Assembly (NCBI GenBank): GCA_037903475.1
Contig: JBAJFG010000314.1
Location: 744,001-808,000, forward strand
Source: Ancylostoma caninum
Lineage: Eukaryota > Nematoda > Chromadorea > Rhabditida > Ancylostomatidae
DNA: 64,000 nt
Reading direction: 5' to 3'
In this document: positions 34,540 through 46,249 of the stretch, piece by piece
Position numbering within the stretch: position 1 is the stretch's first letter
Layout of the letters: each line of letters starts with the position of its first letter
Made by a program: the position numbers and the translations under genes
The notes under the pieces: model-generated
Database searches by the model: none
Seen by the model: the letters and a program-made list of their open reading frames with translations, nothing else
Told to the model about the DNA's origin: nothing

Positions 34540-36595
34540 TGAGAGATATTCAAAGATATTTAGCTATTCAAATATTCATTTCAGAGAACAATCTATGGCG
34601 TATTCCCTCATAAGGAAATGAATTATTTAGTAATCCTCAACTCTTGGTTTTTGTAGGAATTCACGAAATGCCTTTTAGAATTTACACCGGGGAGAACCTT
34701 GCAGATTACGTAATTCATTTGCTCTCTTTAGAAAAAATTTCCGTGTTTTTTTCGTCAGATGAACATTCATATTTGCTCAACCTAATGCATGTACAGCGTG
34801 AATAGAAGTGTGCTTTTTGCGGACTCGGAAAGCACGTGATGCCACCGCGCCGCTACCGCTGAAGTTGTTGCCGTGAGATCAGGCAAAAGGGTTTTCTTGA
34901 CAGTTAGTTAATTTTCCTGACAGTTGATATCAAGTAAGATGGGAAACTACCAAGACAACCCTGGATTTGCTTCTACGGCACTGATTCTAGCGCGGGCGGC
35001 GCAGCCGCGCTGCGTGTTACCTAAGAAAAACGCACTTCCATCGACGCTCACTGTATGTGTATATCGGCTTTACACATCCATTCATTCCTCCTCCCAAATT
35101 AGATAGTGAGGAGAAGATTGTAGTGATTGAAAGTCTCATGGTTAGTAGGACCAAACCAGTGAAGTGCGTCCATCCTCTGTCTTTCTTTGATAATAGATGC
35201 ATGTTAGTACTGAATAGAATGGAGTGTTTTAATCAAAACTGTAAAGTTAGGAATTAGTTCGAGAAATTTGAATATTCGGAACAGAAGGAGCCCTGCAGCC
35301 GTTTTTAGCCATGTAAGGCTGCATTGCCCTTTTTTGATCGTTGCCGTTTTCAACTTATTCGGAACTGAATATCCGAACTCGAACATGTTTAGAGTATCAT
35401 TAGGTTTTGACAAGGGAAGCGTGCCTTTCCTAATAGGATATAAGCAGACTTATGCAGTTTGAACGCTCATTTCGTATCCACATCCCATGTTCTCCGTCCT
35501 CACTGGAAATTTATGGCGATTTTTTGCTGGCAAGTCGAGGTGGTGATCTCAACGTAAATTTTTGAGGGTCGTGGGGCAGTGTCAAGGTCATCGATGTAGA
35601 TACATTTCGTAACTGGTTCGGATCTTTCTCCTCTTGCATTTTTGATTCCAAGTTCGTTTCCTTCGACGAAGCTATTTTCATGCAGTTATGTCATGTTCAT
35701 GTTTCGCACTTGCATTTAGATTCCAGGGTTCAGAGCGACTTCATGATTTTTCATACATGTAATCCTCAAACAAGCTACTGTGTTTCCATAACTTTGTACT
35801 GTTTTTTCTTTCTATTTTTCGTCTGGCTTCCTAAAGCAGCGAAGACGCCGCATTTTCCCATCCCCCCCCAACTCGGCCCATTATCTGCGCCAGCCATTGG
35901 TGCACCTAAAAATAGAATTTTGATTACAGGAGAGTTAGCCAAGTGATTTTGCTATGACATGTGTTGGATACGATCTATGAAAAATTCTTGTAATCGCTTT
36001 GAACCCTTGTATTTCTCCAAATGAGAATGGGAAGGGTAACATAACCACTCGATGATAGCCTTCTTAGACAAAACGAACATTGCACCAAGAATGCAAGAGA
36101 AGTGCTTGCGGTAAGACTCGAACTAGTTACTGTCGACAATAAAGTCGAGAAATCACCACTGCTCTACGGACCTAGCTAGATTTGCAGCACACAACATCCG
36201 CGAGTATCGCTGAACGTCGACGTCTGCGAACATCACAATCTTAATCTGTGAGCAAAAAATTACCATAACTTTTGACAGCATGAAATAGTAAAGCATGATT
36301 GTTCTCACAATTACTGAAAAAGACGTGCTCTGTTCACGTGCATTCAACACGTTCCTCATCTTTTTTGTCCCATAACCTGTTGCTGATAGAAGCACATCAA
36401 TTGTGATAAATAAATAAGTAACTAAATAAATGACTTTTCACTGCGGATCCCATGAAGTTCATTGGCCAGAGATCAGCGTCGCAAGTTAAGAACTGCCACT
36501 GCAAAGAAGTGTCCTTCCTTTGTAGGTATAACAACGGCTCCATTCAGTACGAATTGGCAGTGAGTTTGTTATCCTCGCTGCTAATTAGTTGCATT
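34540..36595. other. Non-coding stretch, possible 5' exons of the next gene unresolved
   Basis: No first exon with signal peptide could be placed for the Gly/Pro/Tyr-rich gene. A GCGGGCGGCGCAGCCGCGCTGCG block at 34993-35015 resembles the interior of family C MITEs. A TTGTAG acceptor and a GTGAGT donor frame a short segment at 36525-36558, but its phase does not fit. Confidence 0.35.
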
Positions 36596-36599
36596 TAAG

Positions 36600-38269
36600 G
36601 ACAACCAGGACCACCCACTAGCGGTGCTCTTACGAACGTCTATCAGAATCCAAGCAACCAAGAAGGTACTGACTAAGTTTCTATTCGGGACCATAAACAT
36701 TACAGTAATGTAGGAGTCACTATTAATATTAAATTTTTCAGGACCTCGCATAGGATCCGCAGGAGAGCAGTACCCTAACCCAAATCAAGGTTCCGGAATT
36801 GGTTCAGCAGGAGAAATGTACCCTAATCAAGGAATTGGTAGCGGTGTTCGCCAACCGGTGAGTTCACATCTGCTTTTATCTAGAAGACTTCCTTGATTAG
36901 AAGGTTATTGCCATTCAGGAGAGTGGAGGTGGAATACGGTCCGAGTATCCTACAATATATCCTTCCTCGGTGACTCCCGGGAACTCGTTTTGACCCTGTT
37001 CTCTATCGCTTTAAAAAATTAGTCAAATGGACAGTTTTCAGGGAGCAGGCGGGATCGGCTCGGGCGCACAGCCACAAGTCATCCCTTCATATCCAAGTGG
37101 TGACAGGGGATACCCTGGCTACCCACAGGTAAGCAAGGCAACTGTCGAGACTGTGATATCCTGGAAAAGCATCCAGAAGCTAATTTCGTCATCTAAACCA
37201 ATCTCGAAATCAATCTCTCTTTTATTCAGCAGGGCAGTGGAATTGGACAGGGAGCAGCGTCCGGACCGCCATACCCTGGTGGTGCTCCTCCTATCGGGCA
37301 GGGAGTCTCAGCTGGGTATGGGCCGTCTCCGCCAGGGTATGGCCCATCACCACCGGGGTATGGCCCATCGCCACCAGCGTACGGTGCCCCTCCACCGGGA
37401 GGTCACGGGCCCTCTGGCATCGGGCACGGCGCCTCTTCTGGAGGCCTTGTACAGCAACCACTATACCCAGAGCATGGCGCCCCTGCATATGATCCATACA
37501 ACAGCAGTAAGTTATATTACTAAGTTCTTTCAACTGTATAGATGCTAAATTTTGTTCAACCGGAGAGGCACAGATTCGATTCCCTTGTGAGACTTTCACT
37601 GGCAGACTGCTATAACGGACCGAAAATAACAACTCTTGAAACGCAGGCCGTTCCAATTTCACCAGGCGGTCAAAAAATTACCGGCATTTTCCTTTTAATA
37701 ACTCACGACAAACACAAGAAAAGTCGAAATTTTGGGGAAGGTTCGCTTTCTAGCCCGTACATGGTTTTTCATTGAGTTTTTATCCAGTATACGTAGCACA
37801 TGCAGTGGACGTCGATGGCGGTGGCCCATCTACGTCCTCAGGAAGGATGTCGCGCAACCGCAGCGCACGGGCTGGAACAGATGTCTTCTGCTGCTGTTAC
37901 GCTATTTCCAGCAGCTTTTCCACCCGGTTTTGAAGATTTTCGACTAAATCGGGAAGAATAGCAGCTACAAATAACATTCCGGTGGCAGACTCTTGGCACG
38001 CGCGGCGCAGTTGCGCAGCGTCCATCTCGAAGCCACGAATGGGCCAGCGCCATTGATGTCCACTGTATTTGGGAATTACGGGATTTTTAAACGTAATAAG
38101 CTGTTTTTCCTACCGAATTTTCTCTCCTGTCGGGAATCTTCTACTGACTATCCGTTTCTACTTGTCTTTGAGGCAAAGCGAATTTATTCATTTCTGCAGG
38201 GATGTGCACAATTTAATTGACAAACTACTCAATGATGTTTCAGGCGACCGCGGCAACGGATGCTGTTGA
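36600..38269 (+). CDS. Gly/Pro/Tyr-rich low-complexity protein ending in CysCys (5' end not found)
   Basis: Exons 36600-36665, 36742-36857, 36919-36969, 37042-37128, about 37230-37506 and 38244-38269 join in consistent phases, with GTGAGT/GTAAGC/GTAAGT donors at most junctions. The product is built of GIGSAGEMYPNQ-like repeats, then SPPGYGPSPPGYGPSPP repeats (XYGPSPPG, three units), and ends SDRGNGCC with a TGA stop. Such Gly/Pro/Tyr-rich chains are typical of structural or extracellular-matrix proteins and of flexible N-terminal regions (for example annexin A7/A11 type). No folded domain was seen. The terminal CC could be a disulfide pair in a secreted protein or, if cytosolic, a Rab-like prenylation motif; neither is proven. 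The last intron carries a family C MITE. The first exon and any signal peptide are missing from the model. Confidence 0.75.
37802..38066. mobile_element. Foldback MITE, family C, copy 1 (intronic)
   Basis: GCAGTGGACGTCGATGGCGG with GTGGCCCAT at left is inverted at right as ATGGGCCAGCGCCATTGATG then TCCACTGTA. The interior shares GCGCGGCGCAGTTGCGCAGC-like GC-rich words and a TGCTGTTAC/TTCCAGCAGC centre with copy 2 at 61.93 kb. Located in the last intron of the Gly/Pro/Tyr-rich gene. Confidence 0.8.
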
Positions 38270-38639
38270 TCACACATTACCAGATCTATATTTACTCTCC
38301 AATAACCACTTCGTACTCGTTGTATAATAGTACAGGCTTACCTTGCTAAAAAATTATGTATAAATACCTCGTTATTTGTTGAAATGAGGGAAGATTAGAA
38401 AGTCTACGATCTGTAAAAGCGTTTCAGCTACGTTAGTAGCAATCTTTGACCAGTAGCACTTCCTGGACCTACAATACAGAAAAACTAACACTAGTTATTA
38501 CGAAGGGAAAAAGTACTGTTCAAGGCGTCGGAGCCACATATTCCAGTGAGAGCTCTCTTTTCCTGAAACTGACATGCGCGACTTAGAACAAACACGCCAG
38601 AGAGGCATAAGTACTGTACTCTCGTCATTAGCTTCTCTT

Positions 38640-39291
38640 CAACCCATTGACGACCGCGCGCATTTTCGCGTGTCTGGCGCGTGGGACCAACGCCCATTTC
38701 AGGAGCGCGGCGCCTGCATTGTTCCACGCTGTTATGATAAGATAATTTAGAATAAAACACTAAGTTTTATGAAAATAATCTAAAATCTTGTTCTGAAAGC
38801 TTACTAGTGTCATCGTACTAGAAAACCGGAGATTCTAAACAATTATCACTTTATTCAAGGCCAAAACAACTTTGTTAAGGGTATTTTGAGTATTATGAAG
38901 AAGTTTCCCGAGAGTATACAGGCTTGTATTGCTCCAGCCTGACAAGTAAGGAAGTGCAAGATGCAGCGAATGTGTTTTTGTGAAGAAAATATGGCTCTTA
39001 TACAGATTATTCTCGACCACTACACAAGAAATGTGATGTGAACTTGCTCGATTTTAAAATCCCATCCTTTTCATGGTATTTGGCACTACAAAAAAAATAT
39101 CTTTCTCGAACCACAGTTATATCAGCATTGTTTGGAAATGTTGTACTCGATTCATATGGAAATACTGCAAAATATACCGAAAGTAAGGGTCAGTAGTTGA
39201 TAATAAGGGCGCGGCTCACCGGTGAGCCGCGCGGTAACACTCGGCCAGAAAGTGCGTCTCACCGGTGAGCCACGCGGTCGTCAATGGGTTA
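38640..39291. mobile_element. Terminal-inverted-repeat element, about 650 bp
   Basis: The left end AACCCATTGACGACCGCG and the right end CGCGGTCGTCAATGGGTT are exact inverted repeats of 18 bases. Near the right end are two copies of a CTCACCGGTGAGCC palindrome. The interior is AT-rich without a transposase. No clear target duplication was found. Confidence 0.7.
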
Positions 39292-39639
39292 AGATGGGCT
39301 CCTCTCACAAACCTAGTTGTTCAATGACTTTGATGCTAAAAATCATGAGTAGCGTCATGCTGAAGGCTAGGATGAACGAGGAGGAGACAACTTTTCAACC
39401 AACAACCTTACTGCATTAAGAACGGAAATCCATTGGCCGATATCACTCACATGTTTCGTTCACTAGGGTATTGGGCCAGAATCTTTGGGTCTGCTGAACT
39501 TAGAGAAAAAAATGCCAAGCCTGTGCTTCGGTTAGTCCACCTCGGACGATTTCTCTTCTTTTGTTCGCGTTTTCTCGCGCATGAATTATCTTCGACCCGA
39601 TGACCCCGCCTGCCGTTGAAAATGAGGTGGACGGGGCTG

Positions 39640-39960
39640 TGAACGTCAGGAATTATGGAACAAGGACATACCAACACAAACTAAAGCCACTTTTTCCTCC
39701 CGTGCTTCACTATGGGTGTGAAGCTTGGAATTTGAAAAAAGGAGAACGAACTTGCAATTAACGCTGAGGGCAATCGAAAAACAAATGCTAGGAATGGGCG
39801 AGAAGTAACACGGAAGGAACGAAGGAATAAGGGAAATCAGTCAAATGTACGGTATTGTCAACTTGCTCTACAAGGGGAAAAAAGCATGTGCAGGGTAAAT
39901 CGCCAGAACGAGAGACAATTGCTGGATAGTGCCAATTTTGCATTGATACCTACAAACAAT
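39640..39960 (+). pseudogene. RTE-type LINE remnant (end of reverse transcriptase)
   Basis: The frame reads FPPVLHYGCEAWNLKKGERT, then LTLRAIEKQMLGMG, resembling the conserved end of RTE reverse transcriptases (LPALxYGxExWxLxKxxE and ERxMLGVSR motifs, recalled). Further on, EGIREISQMYG and ARTRDN are degraded. Stops and frameshifts make it non-functional. Confidence 0.75.
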
Positions 39961-40084
39961 ACAACGCCCAACCTTTGTGATGCATAGGCCTACAGTGGAG
40001 CCAAATTGGAAGACTGTGGACTCGACTCGCACGACACAGAGAGTAGCGTCACTGTTGCGAACTGCGACGGCAATAGACGAGAAT

Positions 40085-40330
40085 GGGGTAATTTATGCTA
40101 GCTGCGTGCAATCGCGCATCAGTCGCACGCATCCATTTGCAAAGGATTTTCCATGAAGACCGGTCAACACAGCATGTACATGCTCATTGAAAAGAACGCG
40201 TGGCAGCCGTGAAGCCGTAGACGCTTGCGCCTGAGCTGCGACTGCGATGCGACTGCTATGCGACTGACCCCTATTCTTCATCATATAGACGCACGAACGT
40301 CAGTCGCACGCATCCAGTATAAATTGCCCT
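40085..40330. mobile_element. Foldback MITE, family B, copy 3
   Basis: The left end GGGGTAATTTATGCTAGCTG pairs with the right end CGCATCCAGTATAAATTGCCC. The interior CATTTGCAAAGGATTTTCCA, GAAGACCGGTCAACAC and CTATTCTTCATCATATAGACG are shared with the other copies. This is the most compact and best preserved member (about 245 bp). Confidence 0.85.
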
Positions 40331-40822
40331 AATCATTTCCATATAATCTTTGATACAACGCCGACCAAGCACATTTTTGCATGACAAGCGCGACTGGTCG
40401 ACCAGAGGGCATTTTCCTGATAATTCACCATTTGCTCCACCTCACAACAGCTGAACTTTTTATGGACAAGAAGAGCACTTCTCGAATGAGGCACATGTGC
40501 ATCACCTAGCCACACTAGGACAGAAAGGTGTGATGCACCATGTGCATCACTGTGTCCGCAGTGCGTTAAGTTCCATTATTCGTTAATTTCTCTATGGGGT
40601 CCAAGTGCACTAAACCATGCATATTGATATGACAGTATAGATGTGAGCATGCAAAGAATAGACCATATGTAGAGTATATCATTTGCAAAGGACTCGTAAA
40701 TGAGCTGTACATTTAGGAGCGGAATAAGCGATGCACTTAGGAGTCGTACGCTAATGAAGTCGGCTCATAACCAGCTAGCATTCTATAAATAACGGAATTT
40801 TATGCTGATACTGGTTTTCACT

Positions 40823-41050
40823 ATGAATTCTGCCATCTTTATTTTGCTAGTGCTTGTTGTCGATGTATTCGCAAGGAGCATTACTCCACAGGCTGAGAGC
40901 TCATCCATTGGTGAGTGTGATCCTGGGCCATACGTGTCAAAAAGACTTTTAAAAAAGTTCAGAAAACGAAAAAATGTCATCTTCGAACAGTACAGTTGCA
41001 AGCAAGGACAAATACAAGATTCACCCTATATTGTGGGGCCTTGGTGGTGA
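40823..41050 (+). CDS. Short secreted cationic peptide, unknown
   Basis: The ORF starts MNSAIFILLVLVVDVFARS, a textbook signal peptide with likely cleavage near residues 17-19, and continues to 75 residues. The mature part holds two Cys (CDPGPY and SCKQ) around a strongly basic stretch KRLLKKFRKRK, then a Trp-Trp C-terminus before TGA. An earlier in-frame ATG at 40802 would add seven residues; the 40823 start is preferred because it begins the signal peptide directly. The GTGGTGAGTG at the end overlaps a possible splice donor, so the last residues may change and a further exon (near 41110-41193) may follow. Parasitic nematodes secrete many such small proteins; no family was recognised. Confidence 0.45.
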   Translation: MNSAIFILLVLVVDVFARSITPQAESSSIGECDPGPYVSKRLLKKFRKRKNVIFEQYSCKQGQIQDSPYIVGPWW

Positions 41051-41194
41051 GTGCTTATGTAGGCATAAAAAATGTCACCCGTCCTCTCTTCTATTTCCGC
41101 CATTTTTCAGTTATTGACGATAGCTTTTCAGCGATCTATGGATTAGCCGCCTTGGGAGCAGCGATTTATCAAGGTATTACTACCTGGGGATGAA

Positions 41195-42400
41195 AAGTCC
41201 TGCGGACTGATTCAAAATACAGAGCAATGAACTGTATAAGTTTGACCGAGACTGCCATGTTTCATCCATAAATTTCCTTTATTTTCTTCGTTGTTCAAAA
41301 TATTACACGATAGCCCATTACGGTGACAAACAAAATGCCTATCTGAAAAGGATGGAAATAAATGAAACAAAATCTCGAAAAAATAAATCTCAGAGCTGGC
41401 AAATACCGGGCCTGTTCGCCTACTGGTCTCAGAAACAGTGGATTCATGTTGAATTACTCAGATAGATAAGAAACATTGTTCACTCGTTTATGATAACTTC
41501 GTCGACCATACTGCTTGGTGGCTTCAACTACTACCTATTGTCTTTTTTCATTCTCCAAACAGCAGGATCTTCGAAAGTAAGATAAAGATGAGAAGATAAA
41601 GAGAGACCCTCGCTTCATGTTTACGTAGAGATGACTGAAAAATACCTACAAAGACAACGTTTTTTTTTCTCAGAAAGTCAAACTGGTTTCATGTTGCACT
41701 GTGTGTTTTCAGCCAGTTCCCTACGTCCTCGTATTTAGTAAAACATGATACAATAACCCAAAAACAGTAACTATAGCAGTGCAGCAGCGACCACTGAGGA
41801 ACGACGATATAAGCACACGTAAATAACTCACCTACCAACAGATTCAGGATGCGTAGGGGCAGAACGCGGAACAAGTTTAAAGCTTACTTGATAGCCTCAT
41901 TTATGAAACTACCATTTACAGTCATTGGTGAGTACCTGCGGTTTTTGGACGTGTTCGGATGATCAAATTCCTGGCGAGGCTAGTAGCAACCGATACCTCT
42001 ATGGGAGATCTGAGACTTCCAAATAGAGTTATTCATCTCAAACTTGTCGTTCTGAAGCTACCTGACACAGTTTCTTTGGATTTCTCTGCAATTTGATCCT
42101 GAAATCGGCAACAAAAATGCTTTGGCGGCTATGGGATCGACTTGGTCACTAGATAGACATCTGGAACGACAATGGGATCACTTCCATTACTGATCAGTAC
42201 TTTGTTGCTTTCACGGAACTTCCGCGCTCGTAATGGATGGCGGAGTCGTGCATGAGTCAGTTCGCACTTTCAACAGACGTTCCAAAAATAGTGCGCTTAA
42301 AATCCGAAAAACAATTCCTATCAGCATAGCACGTATGTACAACAAAAGTGCAATAGTTTTGACCAAAATTTTTGTGCCTCCAGTGCGAATATATCATACT
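41195..42400. other. Non-coding stretch
   Basis: AT-rich, with a few short frames and no recognised motif. Confidence 0.4.
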
Positions 42401-42401
42401 T

Positions 42402-42655
42402 CTCTGATAACTGTGTAGCACGAACGCAGCCCCAACGGCGTAATGGTTCGGTTAGAGACCCTAGCAGCAACGGTTGCCAGCTGCTGCCATTCTCCCCTTG
42501 ATTGCTGCCGTCCCTCAGCAACTGCTGCTAAAGAGCCGACAGATTGAGCAGCAACCGAGGGGCGCATGGCAGCAACTGACAACCGTTGTTGCTAGGGTTT
42601 CTCACCGAACCATTACGCCGTTTGGGCTGCGTTCGTCCTGCGCAGTTACCAGAGT
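42402..42655. mobile_element. Foldback element rich in GCTGCC words, about 250 bp
   Basis: Left arm: CTCTGATAACTGTGTAGCACG, GAACGCAGCCC, then GGCGTAATGGTTCGG and CCTAGCAGCAACGGTTG. Right arm: CAACCGTTGTTGCTAGG, CCGAACCATTACGCCG, GGGCTGCGTTCG and GCGCAGTTACCAGAG. The arms are almost full length. A left-arm-type remnant lies at 3.83-4.07 kb, and related hairpins lie at 6.6-6.8 kb. Confidence 0.85.
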
Positions 42656-42659
42656 TGCA

Positions 42660-43975
42660 TGGCAGCGACACTCGCAATGAGTTGTGCCCTTTGCTGCCAG
42701 GGTACAGTGAGGACCAGGCCTCTGGGCCCTCATAGTCTTCTGCTATGAGTTATTCGGTGTTACACAAGATACTACTATAATGAAAACCACATATCTGGAT
42801 GAACGAGCGGCTGGATGGCTTCGTCGAGTTGCAATATAGTGTTCCCTGGTCAGTGAAGAGTCCCGATCCGTTCATGCGAGTCACCAAATATCATCATATC
42901 GTCGAATAAAGAGTAAGAACACATTCACATCACCATGTGTTCACGCTAACCTCACATCTGGAAATAAAGATATGATATCTGTATATATAAAAGTAGACGT
43001 TTGTGTGTTTGCATGTTGTTTATATTTTTTCTGATTTTTTCTGCATTAGATTCAGGATGTGAAATAACCCCTAGAGGCCTACTCTTCATTAGCATCGCCG
43101 ATGTATAAGAATTCTTATGGAGAAAGATAGAAAAAGCCAGTGTTTCAAAATTATAGGGACATTTGGACTTGATTAAGCGATTTATTCACAAAGGGAAACT
43201 AACAGTGCAAATGTTACATGTGAGTTCTTCCCTATTCAGTGCCAATCCAAACATCCTATTCTCCAGACTGGTGAGGGGGTTCCAGATGAGGTTGAGCACA
43301 AAATTGATCTTATTTTCTTGAACTGCCCTTTTAAATTTTTCAGCGTAATTATCCTAGCTGCATTGAGCATGCTATTCATCTAGAATTCGTGCTAGGAACA
43401 TTTTTCGCTAGGAGTGAGTGTTCAGAAGCATTTTCCAGGTGCAAGGCGTCGAGTTTGTGGCGGCTTTTCCGTGCACAGCTAGCCTTACTCACAGGGTTGA
43501 CTTTGACAAAATCGCTTAAGCTGATTTACAACATTTTGAGCAATGTTTTCTGTTCAAAATATCAACTTTGCAATCTGGCAGTTGGAAGTTATATGTGCTT
43601 TAATTCAATGCACTAACTGCTCTTGTCGAGGCCGTCAAACTTCGAAAGTATTAGCATCAATTGAAAGTAGTAGCATCAATTGAAAAGTTGTTGTTTGTAT
43701 TCATCATTGAATTCGGCATTCTCCTTCTATTTTCAGCAATAGGAGAAGCGATGGCGCTGAAACCCTTTGTTGCACATCTTTCCATCTGCAATGGAAAAGA
43801 ACAAATGAACTAGACAATAAGACGTCTCAGTGAGCTCATGCGTATAATCGGACGGGAACAGCAAGAATCACGAGCGGTTTCACCAGCGCCTTCAGCGGCT
43901 GAGGTCTGTGTTTTTAATGATTCTGTGGGTGCCTATAAGTTCTGGTCGTTTACAACTTTCTTTCAGAAAGAACGC
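42660..43975. other. Non-coding stretch
   Basis: No confident gene. Contains a duplicated AGTAGCATCAATTGAAA word at about 43650-43685. Confidence 0.4.
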
Positions 43976-43977
43976 TG

Positions 43978-45995
43978 CACAGGGTGACCCAAAATTCTTT
44001 GGGCGGCGAAAAACGTTATATAGGAAGCGATTGTGACCAAACTAGGAGGGTGATTTATCAACAGTGCCACCAATAGGAAGATTCATTTTCGATTTCCACC
44101 TTTTTTGTTCCCCGAAGCCCTTTTTCTTCTCGCATAGTAGAGCCAGGAAAATCTCCCAGCGAAGTTGCACATGGACATTGGCACGTTATCATCACATCCG
44201 ACCAAAGTTTCCTGTGAGATCTGCGAAAAAGAAAACCAGCTGGAGTACATACGTCCCTATGACATCGGGGAACGAATCGTATTGAATTTCTTATGGTGGC
44301 CACACTAGCAGTCAGATTGTGATAAATAGAAGAGTGATCTCAACAAGACGACATTAACGACTGCTTATCCAACTTTTTCTCTTTGATCTCTTTGTTGAAG
44401 GACTATAGTAATGGTCATCCTGATTCAGTGTTATTCCTCTGTGGCCATATCATTTTATCATCACGCATCACTAGCGCGAGCTGATGCAAAGGCGAGAACG
44501 TAGCGGTATAAGCCTGGGATGGTTTCATTCATCAGTGTATGGAACTGTTACCAGCCTACTACGATGTTGTCCCAAAAATAGTGGCCGCAATATGGTGGTG
44601 AAGTTTTGATAGTCGATAACTCCAGTAATTTATAACCTAGATAAACAAACTTTAAAAAAGTGCGAGGCGCAAGAATTCCGCTATCTGCGATTTGAAACCA
44701 CATAAAGATTTTACACAGTGAACATTGTCCAATGGTGTGAAACGTGGTTTTTCTTTTTCTCAATATTCAGAGCTTGTTCTCTGCCCTAGTGCGATGAAAG
44801 ATGGGTTTAGTTTCCGCACTTGACCAGGAAACGTGTTGTAAGCGCACATAATCCGTTGGTTCAGAACAGCGAATGCACCATTTTCTCCTTCATTTTCAAC
44901 CGGCCTCTCACTCCATGCATATCTATGCACATGTTTATCACAGAGTGGACCCTCTGCATTGGCTACAATCACCTTCATCTTTTCTCACAACTGTTATCTC
45001 TTTTCGTGACATTGCTGATGTCTAATTTAAAAAAAACACACATATGCCGTGGTACGTACTGCAGCGAGATGTTCTAGATTAGCGTCTTGGTGTGAATATT
45101 CACTAAACCTTTGAAATTGCATGGATTCAGCAAGCAACTCCCCTCCAACTAAGGAACTTTGGAGAAAGCCTGAACCAGAAAAGTTTGATGGACAGGTCGC
45201 ATCACAGAAGCCGCGGAACCTAGTGAGCATCGGGACCAGGCGTGTGCGGAATTTTCCTTTTTCCTTTTTACGCTTTCCGTTTTCCGCCCATTTTTGGTCT
45301 TCCGTTTTACGTTTTACGCACATGCCTGATCGGGACTGGACCTTTTCTCGAGAATGTCCGTGGAGAATTACATATGTCAGCATTAACCTTGTGAGGACAA
45401 CTGCAGCCTAAGCAGGGGTGTAATCCTCTCGACACGGCTCGATCCGTCAATTTCACCCCGTAGCGGTCGTTCTGCCATCGCGGGACCATCGTTTGGCATT
45501 GTCACGCCAAGCACATTACATCGCCGCCTGGTCGGGACAGGTTGTCGGGCCGTGTGGCATTATGCGAAGTGTCTCATAAGATTACATGATTGATACGGGG
45601 ACTAGGTCACGGGAACAAGGAACCTCTCGCGTCACAGACCACACCAACTCCCACTTGTTACACTCAACCCACATCTACAGTAGTATCATAAATCAGGGCT
45701 CCTTCCCAGTGGTAAACATATTTTTCACCCATTATTTAGTATTTGTGTTCAACTGGCGCATGGATTACATACATGACACTACAAGTAATTTACATACAAG
45801 TTCCTGGTTCGGACACAATGGTTACGGGAGGTTGAGGTTACTGGTGCATGAGCGATATGGAAATAAAAAGTCAAAGTAGTTCGTAGTCTGTAGAAGCACG
45901 TTTACGCACTTCGAAGGCGGTTCGACAGAAGACTGAGACTGTCGTCGGCAGTGAGCGCTTTTTTTTTCTGCATGCACAAATGCTACACGATAAAA
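43978..45995. other. Stretch with a possible mariner-type end and unassigned frames
   Basis: CAGGGTGACCCAAAATTCTT at 43979 looks like a mariner-type terminal repeat and has a cousin at 48.35 kb, but no inverted partner was found close by. A plus-strand frame from 45121 (starting MDSASNSPPTKELWRKPEPE) could be a real exon ending at a GTGAGC donor near 45222. No continuation was found. Confidence 0.4.
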
Positions 45996-46027
45996 AAAAA
46001 CTTGGCTAAAATTCTGACAAAATCGGT

Positions 46028-46243
46028 ACTACCCAGAAACCCAAAAACAAGTCACCCGCCCAAAATCCTGTCGGCAACTTGTTTTCGCCTTTTTTCAGTG
46101 ACAATCTGTGAAAACAAGTTGTTGACAAGGTTTTGAGCGGACAAGTTGCCGGCAAGGAAGTGTGAAGACAAGTTGTCGACAAGCTTTTAGAGTTTCTGCA
46201 AGTTACAGATGCGATCAGAAACCTGTTTTTGGGGTTCTGAGTA
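46028..46243. mobile_element. Foldback element with CAAGTTGTCGACAAG core, copy 2
   Basis: The left end ACCCAGAAACCCAAAAACAAG pairs with CTGTTTTTGGGGTTCTGAG at right. Internal words such as GGCAAGGAAGTGTGAAGACA, AGTTGTCGACAAGCTTTTAG and GATGCGATCAGAAAC match the right arm of the 8.1-kb element. The left arm is shortened, so it is a diverged copy. Confidence 0.8.
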
Positions 46244-46249
46244 GTAGTA

